Source: Alopecurus myosuroides (taxonomy: Eukaryota > Streptophyta > Magnoliopsida > Poales > Poaceae). Taken from it: DNA of 64,000 nucleotides. Below the pieces are notes generated by a model that was not told where the DNA came from, made no database searches, and saw only the letters and a program-made list of their open reading frames with translations. A program made the translations under genes and the position numbers. How positions within the stretch are numbered: position 1 is the first letter of the stretch; every line of letters starts with the position of its first letter. The stretch spans positions 578,116,610 to 578,180,609 of the forward strand of contig CM054057.1 in assembly GCA_028641055.1 (NCBI GenBank), read 5' to 3'. Positions 59,475 to 64,000 of this stretch are shown here, in pieces.

Positions 59475-60228
59475 TATAGGAAAATGCTTATTCTAGGGGG
59501 ACCTAACGTTTCCAAACGTAGGTCCCTTGCTTCCTGGATTCTTCTATGCGTGGACAACCCACTTGGGCCGGCCTAACTAGGCCCAATTAGCTGCAATTTG
59601 ACTTTTTAGCCCAATTTCCGCCTCGAAATATTTGTTTCAACGGCCCACTTCACGTGGTTATATACGGTAAGTGTCTTCGTCATTTTTGATGGATGTTGCG
59701 TACGTCTTTGAATTTTGTAACAAATTTGCACGCATTTTGTTGAGAAATCACAAGCGATATGTTGCAATGTTTTTCTGGATGATTTTGTAAGAAATACGTA
59801 TATAGGTTCAGAATTCATTGGGAATGATATGTTTTTATGCGCTCCTTCACCTGTTGTAAACATGTGATTTTATTGTTACTATCGTTTTGATTTTTTATTG
59901 AAATAGGGGATAATTTTTGTCGCAACTGGAACGGTGACAAATTATTTTGTTGCTTACCAACTTTTTAGTTGATGCAAATATTTTTTTTGCAAAAGGTTGT
60001 GATTTTTGTTGAATTGCTTGAACTTTTTTGCTGCAATGAAATAAACACATTGTTTAACTATTCTTTTGTAACATTACTTATATTTTCGATTTTGTTTCGA
60101 AACAAGTTGTTGCAATACTTTTTTTTGTACATAGAGCGATAATTTTTGTTACGACACAAGTGAATTTGTTGCAATGGAAGTTCTGCTGTAATTATCGAGA
60201 TGGCCGGGGGCAACGCAATATACCCCTT
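59475..60228. other. AT-rich unresolved stretch
   Basis: Repeated TTGTTGCAA-type words suggest a decayed DNA transposon, but no ends are found. An imperfect hairpin lies at 59498-59526 (GGGACCTAACGTTT and AAACGTAGGTCCC, with one bulged A). Confidence 0.3.
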
Positions 60229-60782
60229 TGTCAGTTATATACCAAATAGGGGTATAGAAGATGGTAGACAAAGTGCCGGATTACCAGGGTGGCCTAAGAG
60301 GTAGTGGGATTAGGTCCATTGGGCGGCCCAGTAATCCGACGCACAGAAGCCGGATTCTAGAAGAACCCGGATCGCGGCCCATGTGATCTGGCTTGGAGGA
60401 GAAGACGGATTATTTGCTTTCCAAGTTACAATTTACCGTAGTCTTCTAGGTTTCCTATTCTGTAAGCCTTAATCCGGCTATTATATAAAGCCGGACGGGA
60501 GATAGATAAAACAACGAGCGAATAACAGAGAAGCTCTAGGCCAACTCGCCGAGAGGTTCATCCTCGTCGAATATCTTAGATCTAAACCTCACATTGTAAT
60601 CCTGTATCCAGGCTTTAGTCCTGATTAGTGAGAAGTGCAGGAGTAGGCACGTCGTACTGTCGCGACGTACCGAACCTGGGTAAATCTTGTGTTCACTATC
60701 CACCACGCGATCCCGTTACCCCACGCCTCTACCGTAGTCTCATGGCACCCCCGTCTATGAAAACTACTACGATGTCTCGACA
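60229..60782 (+). repeat. Element G 5' LTR
   Basis: Starts TGTCAGTTATATACC, ends TGTCTCGACA. TATATAA at 60482-60488. The start was chosen from the TG beside the ATACCCC context; the 3' copy is outside the window, so the left end is provisional. Confidence 0.7.
60482..60488 (+). promoter_or_regulatory. TATA box of G LTR
   Basis: TATATAA followed by AGCCGGACGGGAG; transcript start expected near 60515. Confidence 0.65.
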
Positions 60783-63372
60783 GTTGGCGCCCACCGTGGA
60801 GCAAACGACGTCAGGCGTGAAGTTCCGATCTGGGATACTCGGCGGAATCGGAAGATCAATCACTGTCGGAAGCCTGGAGTTCGACAACGACGTCGGACGC
60901 TTCCTCGACAACGGATCCTACATACCGACGCAAAACCACCTGGTAAGTGCCTGCGTATTACCGATCGGATCTGCTAATATCTTTATCGGACTAACTGCAG
61001 AAGCAATGGGGTTTTGCGGTGGAAGCAAATTTATCCCACCCGCCCTATACCCAGTCGATGATGACTATGATACCGGATTCTGCTCAGATCGCCAACAAAA
61101 CAGTGATACACACTTTATCGGCATGGTGCAATCTGAGGTCGCCGAAAACATGGATGACGGAAATCCCGTGCAAGAGGCAGACAACCACACACCCGTCACA
61201 GCAACGGAAGACCCGATACCCGTCATACAGGCAGAAGATCCGACATCCGTTAACGAAACGGTGAACTCGGAAGCAGAATCCGTGCTTGCCGCCATTGAGG
61301 CGAGATTAGAGTCGGAAACCGGATCAGAGGATTTTGATTCCGAAGACGAAGACGTGGACGCCTTCGAAAGGAAAGTTAAATCTTTTCAAGAGGGATTCCA
61401 TGAAGTGCTAATGGCAAAACCAGCTGATACCACGGATCCCGGCAGCCAGGAAAGCCCTAAAACCCCTCCGCTAGAGGAAGAGAGAGAAGACGGAGAAACT
61501 TCTCCGGTATTTCCTAATGTTAAGGAATTGACAGAAGATGAGCCTGTCAAAAAACCTCCCTCTTCCAAGAAAAAGCATAAAACCGCCAAAAAGCTCCAAT
61601 ACAAGCTCCGGAAGAAAAAATTGGCTGACGCAGCCGAAGAAAACCCGGAAGTAGGAGATGCAGGCGGAGTAAAGCCTACGGAGAAGAAAACAAAGGAAAG
61701 CCTTGTTCCAACAATGACGGAACAGGAAGAGCAAGAGCTGTTGCAAACACCAGTGGGACCAAATGAACCCCCTGAGATGCTGGAAGCCAGGAGGCAAGCT
61801 TTCCAAAGGCAATAGCAACATCTACTCAGATCTCGGCAACACCTCCAACAAACCCAGAATGACATTAAGCTCATGAAGGAAGAAATTGAGGAGTACGAGA
61901 GAAAGAATAGATCTGGCATTAAACCTACAAGGTTACCCGGAATTGTAAGACCGGAAGTACTGCCACCAAAAGAAAAGTTTCACAACCCATCTTGGCAAAA
62001 GCAGGTAAACGGCAAAGATGCCAGAGGCGAACCAATTTATAAAACCGCAGCAGAAAACGCGGAAGCAGCATTCGCCATCCTGAACAATGATCTGTACTCC
62101 AATGGTGAAAAACTTCAAGGGGTGTATGCTTTCTTAGGAAAAGCATTGCAACAACAACAGCGGGCCCAAGAGCGATCAGGAAGACTGCAGGATAACTCCG
62201 CCCTATGCAAAACAGCTACTTGCGCCGCTGGAGCACCTGGGCCAGAGGAACCTGGAGATTCAGACAATTCAAAGGATAAAAAAGAGGATCCGAGAAAAGA
62301 CAAGAAAAAACCCGACAATAGGGATGAAGCGTCCCGAACCGGATCCCATCCACCGAAAGTTGGACTTAAACCCCACGATCGGGAAGAAAAATACCGGAAT
62401 GACGGCAAAATAATGCCACCTCCGAGAAACCCAGCTGAGAAAGCCGGAAGATACGATACACCTCACAGGCGTGAGAGATCCCGGACACCCCCTAAGGATA
62501 AAGAAAGGAACAGGAGCAGGACTCCGCCTAATCCAAAAGGGCGTGATCACGGAAGAGATAGGTACAATCCCGGAAAAGCGCGCCCGCGCAACAATGGAAA
62601 AGAAAGGAGTAGATCCCCTTCTGTCCATTCCGCCGGAAGATATTCCGCGCACATTGATAGAGCGGAAAAGGATGATCTATACTTTGGTCCTAAGTGTTTC
62701 ACTGACAGGATCCGAAGGATAACCCTGCATTCTGGCTTTGCCAAAGTTGGTCCAACCTACCAAAAATATACCGGTAGCACAAACCCGGACACCTGGTTCT
62801 CAGACTATTATACAGCCGTCCAAATCAACAATGGGACAGACCTGGAAGCTGTCAAGTTTCTTCCCCTAATGTTACTGGATGGAGCCAGAGATTGGATCAA
62901 TGGATTACCATCAAGAACTGTCGACAGCTGGGATGATATGGCTAGAGTATTTACTCAGCATTTCCGGGGAACATACAAGCGCCCGAACAACATCAACCAG
63001 CTGAACCGTTGCACCCAATTCGAGGATGAACCATACGTGGATTTCATCTCCAGATGGACAGCAATGAAGAATAGTTGTTCTGGAGTAACTGACGTACAAG
63101 CAATGCATGCTTTCGTCAATGGCCTAAAACCCGGACTTGTACCGTTCATGGTTGGTTCCAAGCAGCACAAAGATCTCGGATCTATGCTTACAACCGCCAA
63201 CGAGCACGCTGCAGCCGAAGATGACATCAGAGCAAGAGGAGGCAATATCGATACACTGATACTTGCTAAGAAAACTCCTCGTTCTGACAAAAAAGGAACT
63301 CCAAAAACAACGACAAAACCCAAAGAGGTCAATATAGCCTTTGGAAGTGAGAAAGGGAATAAGTGGAAATGA
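60742..63372 (+). pseudogene. Element G gag
   Basis: ATG at 60742 is inside the LTR and the frame reads through the primer site (RQLAPTVEQ), as in E. An acidic N-terminal half ends at an in-frame TAG (61813-61815); the same frame continues with a charged Lys/Arg region (62270-62640). The gag domain follows at about 62680-63200: KYTGSTNPDTWFSDYYTA, LMLLDGARDWINGLPSRT and the RGTYKRPNNINQL segment. TGA at 63370-63372 interrupts again. The two stops are single mutations in one long frame. Confidence 0.8.
60785..60801 (+). other. Primer-binding site of G
   Basis: TGGCGCCCACCGTGGAG, differing by one base from the site of E. Confidence 0.8.
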
Positions 63373-64000
63373 CGCAGTCCAGATCCAATCAACTACACTC
63401 CAGAAGAGTGGGAGAGGATTAAGTCGGAACCCTGTGTCCACCATTCACAATTTGGGAAACCCACCCATACAAACGCGCAATGCCGGCTGAATAAGCACAT
63501 GAAAGGCAGTGCAGGATCCGGAAATAAGGGGAAGGGTTCCAAGAGGAAACCTGCTAAACAAAAGCCAGAAGCTGACAAAGAAGACAGTGAATCGGACACT
63601 GATGAAAAAATCCAGGAACAGCAGCGAAAGGGCGAGCCCAAATTTCCAAGAGTAGATGGAGAAGCAATGCTAACATTTCTAGCAACTCCGTCAGCAAAGG
63701 TGGCCAAAAGAACACTTCGTGAAATAAACGCGGTTGTTCCGGCAACCCCGAAATTCTTGAAGTACTCCAACACACCAATTACCTGGGATCAGTCTGATCA
63801 TCCCGGGAATATCCCTGAACCTGGCACACAAGCTCTTGTCGTAAGCCCTATTGTCCAGAACACTAGGCTAAGAAGAGTGCTGATGGACGGAGGATCCAGC
63901 ATAATGTACTTGGATACACTGAAGCATCTGAAGATTTCCGAGTCCCAGCTCAATTACAGCAACATACGCTTCCACGGTATTGTCCCTGGAAGACAAGCAC
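63373..64000 (+). pseudogene. Element G gag end and protease start, truncated by window
   Basis: Same frame as gag, open to the window end. A Cys/His cluster (CVHHSQFGKPTHTNAQC, about 63430-63480) resembles the one in E; a Lys/Glu linker follows; then the retropepsin-like VLMDGGSSIMYLDTL at about 63878-63925 with the catalytic Asp present, and FHGIVPG near the end. Reverse transcriptase would follow to the right. Confidence 0.75.

Larger units (their letters stand above)
60229..64000 (+). mobile_element. Element G: Tat-like Gypsy element, left end only
   Basis: 5' LTR 60229-60782, the same primer site as E, then gag and protease running off the window. The target duplication cannot be checked. 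Gag resembles E's in layout but not closely in sequence, so it is a different Tat family. Confidence 0.85.

Noticed and set aside
59498..59526. Hairpin after the Stowaway MITE, considered as a terminator or transposon end
   Set aside because: One bulge, no partner at another site and no gene next to it.
1..64000. CRISPR arrays, rRNA and tRNA genes
   Set aside because: No regularly spaced identical repeats and no tRNA cloverleaf recognised; only tRNA-complementary primer sites are present. The genome is eukaryotic.

Overview
The window looks like a grass nuclear genome, most likely Pooideae and probably Triticeae or oat-like. The evidence is LTRs beginning TGATACGTC, tRNA-Asp primer sites, a Stowaway MITE with TA target duplications, and plant introns. 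I cannot name the species. Only one host gene is supported: a secreted-type glutaredoxin at the left edge on the minus strand (exon 1 at 951-1105, first 16 bases of exon 2 at the window start). A diverged orphan copy of its first exon lies at 2964-3121, with a Harbinger-like MITE between the two.

From about 3.1 to 59.1 kb the window is one deep stack of nested retrotransposons. Reading inward, with target-site duplications (TSDs) found by eye: a Copia pol relic on the minus strand (4705-4991 and 58913-59135) is split by element A (4997-58907, CTCGC/CCCGC). A's 5' LTR is split by B (5484-51522, GGAAT). B's interior is split by C, which is inverted (9557-49179, ATGAG). C's interior is split by D (12479-44741, TGAGC). 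D's protease is split by E (16189-38934, AGTTG). E's antisense gene is split by F (27955-35715, GGCCT). LTR divergence agrees with the order: F's LTRs differ at roughly 0.3% of positions by eye and E's at roughly 2.6%.

A-D are related Athila/Sabrina-like Gypsy elements with no reverse transcriptase. A keeps broken gag and protease, D has gag, protease and an Athila-type ORF, and B and C carry an ORF of unknown function. E is a Tat-lineage Gypsy element with gag-pol (both RNase H domains, integrase) plus an eight-exon gene on the opposite strand. F is a non-autonomous element with 2.6 kb LTRs, a gag and an unrecognised 148-residue ORF. Right of the stack are a Stowaway MITE, an AT-rich unresolved stretch, and the left end of a second Tat-like element, G (60229 to the window end).

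The most interesting signals are these: the spliced antisense gene in E, whose eight exons keep phase throughout; internal copies of the polypurine tract in B, D, E and A, folded into a short hairpin in A, B and C; GC-rich palindromes just upstream of the LTR TATA box that keep structure while the sequence changes between families; and the unexplained ORFs of B/C and F.
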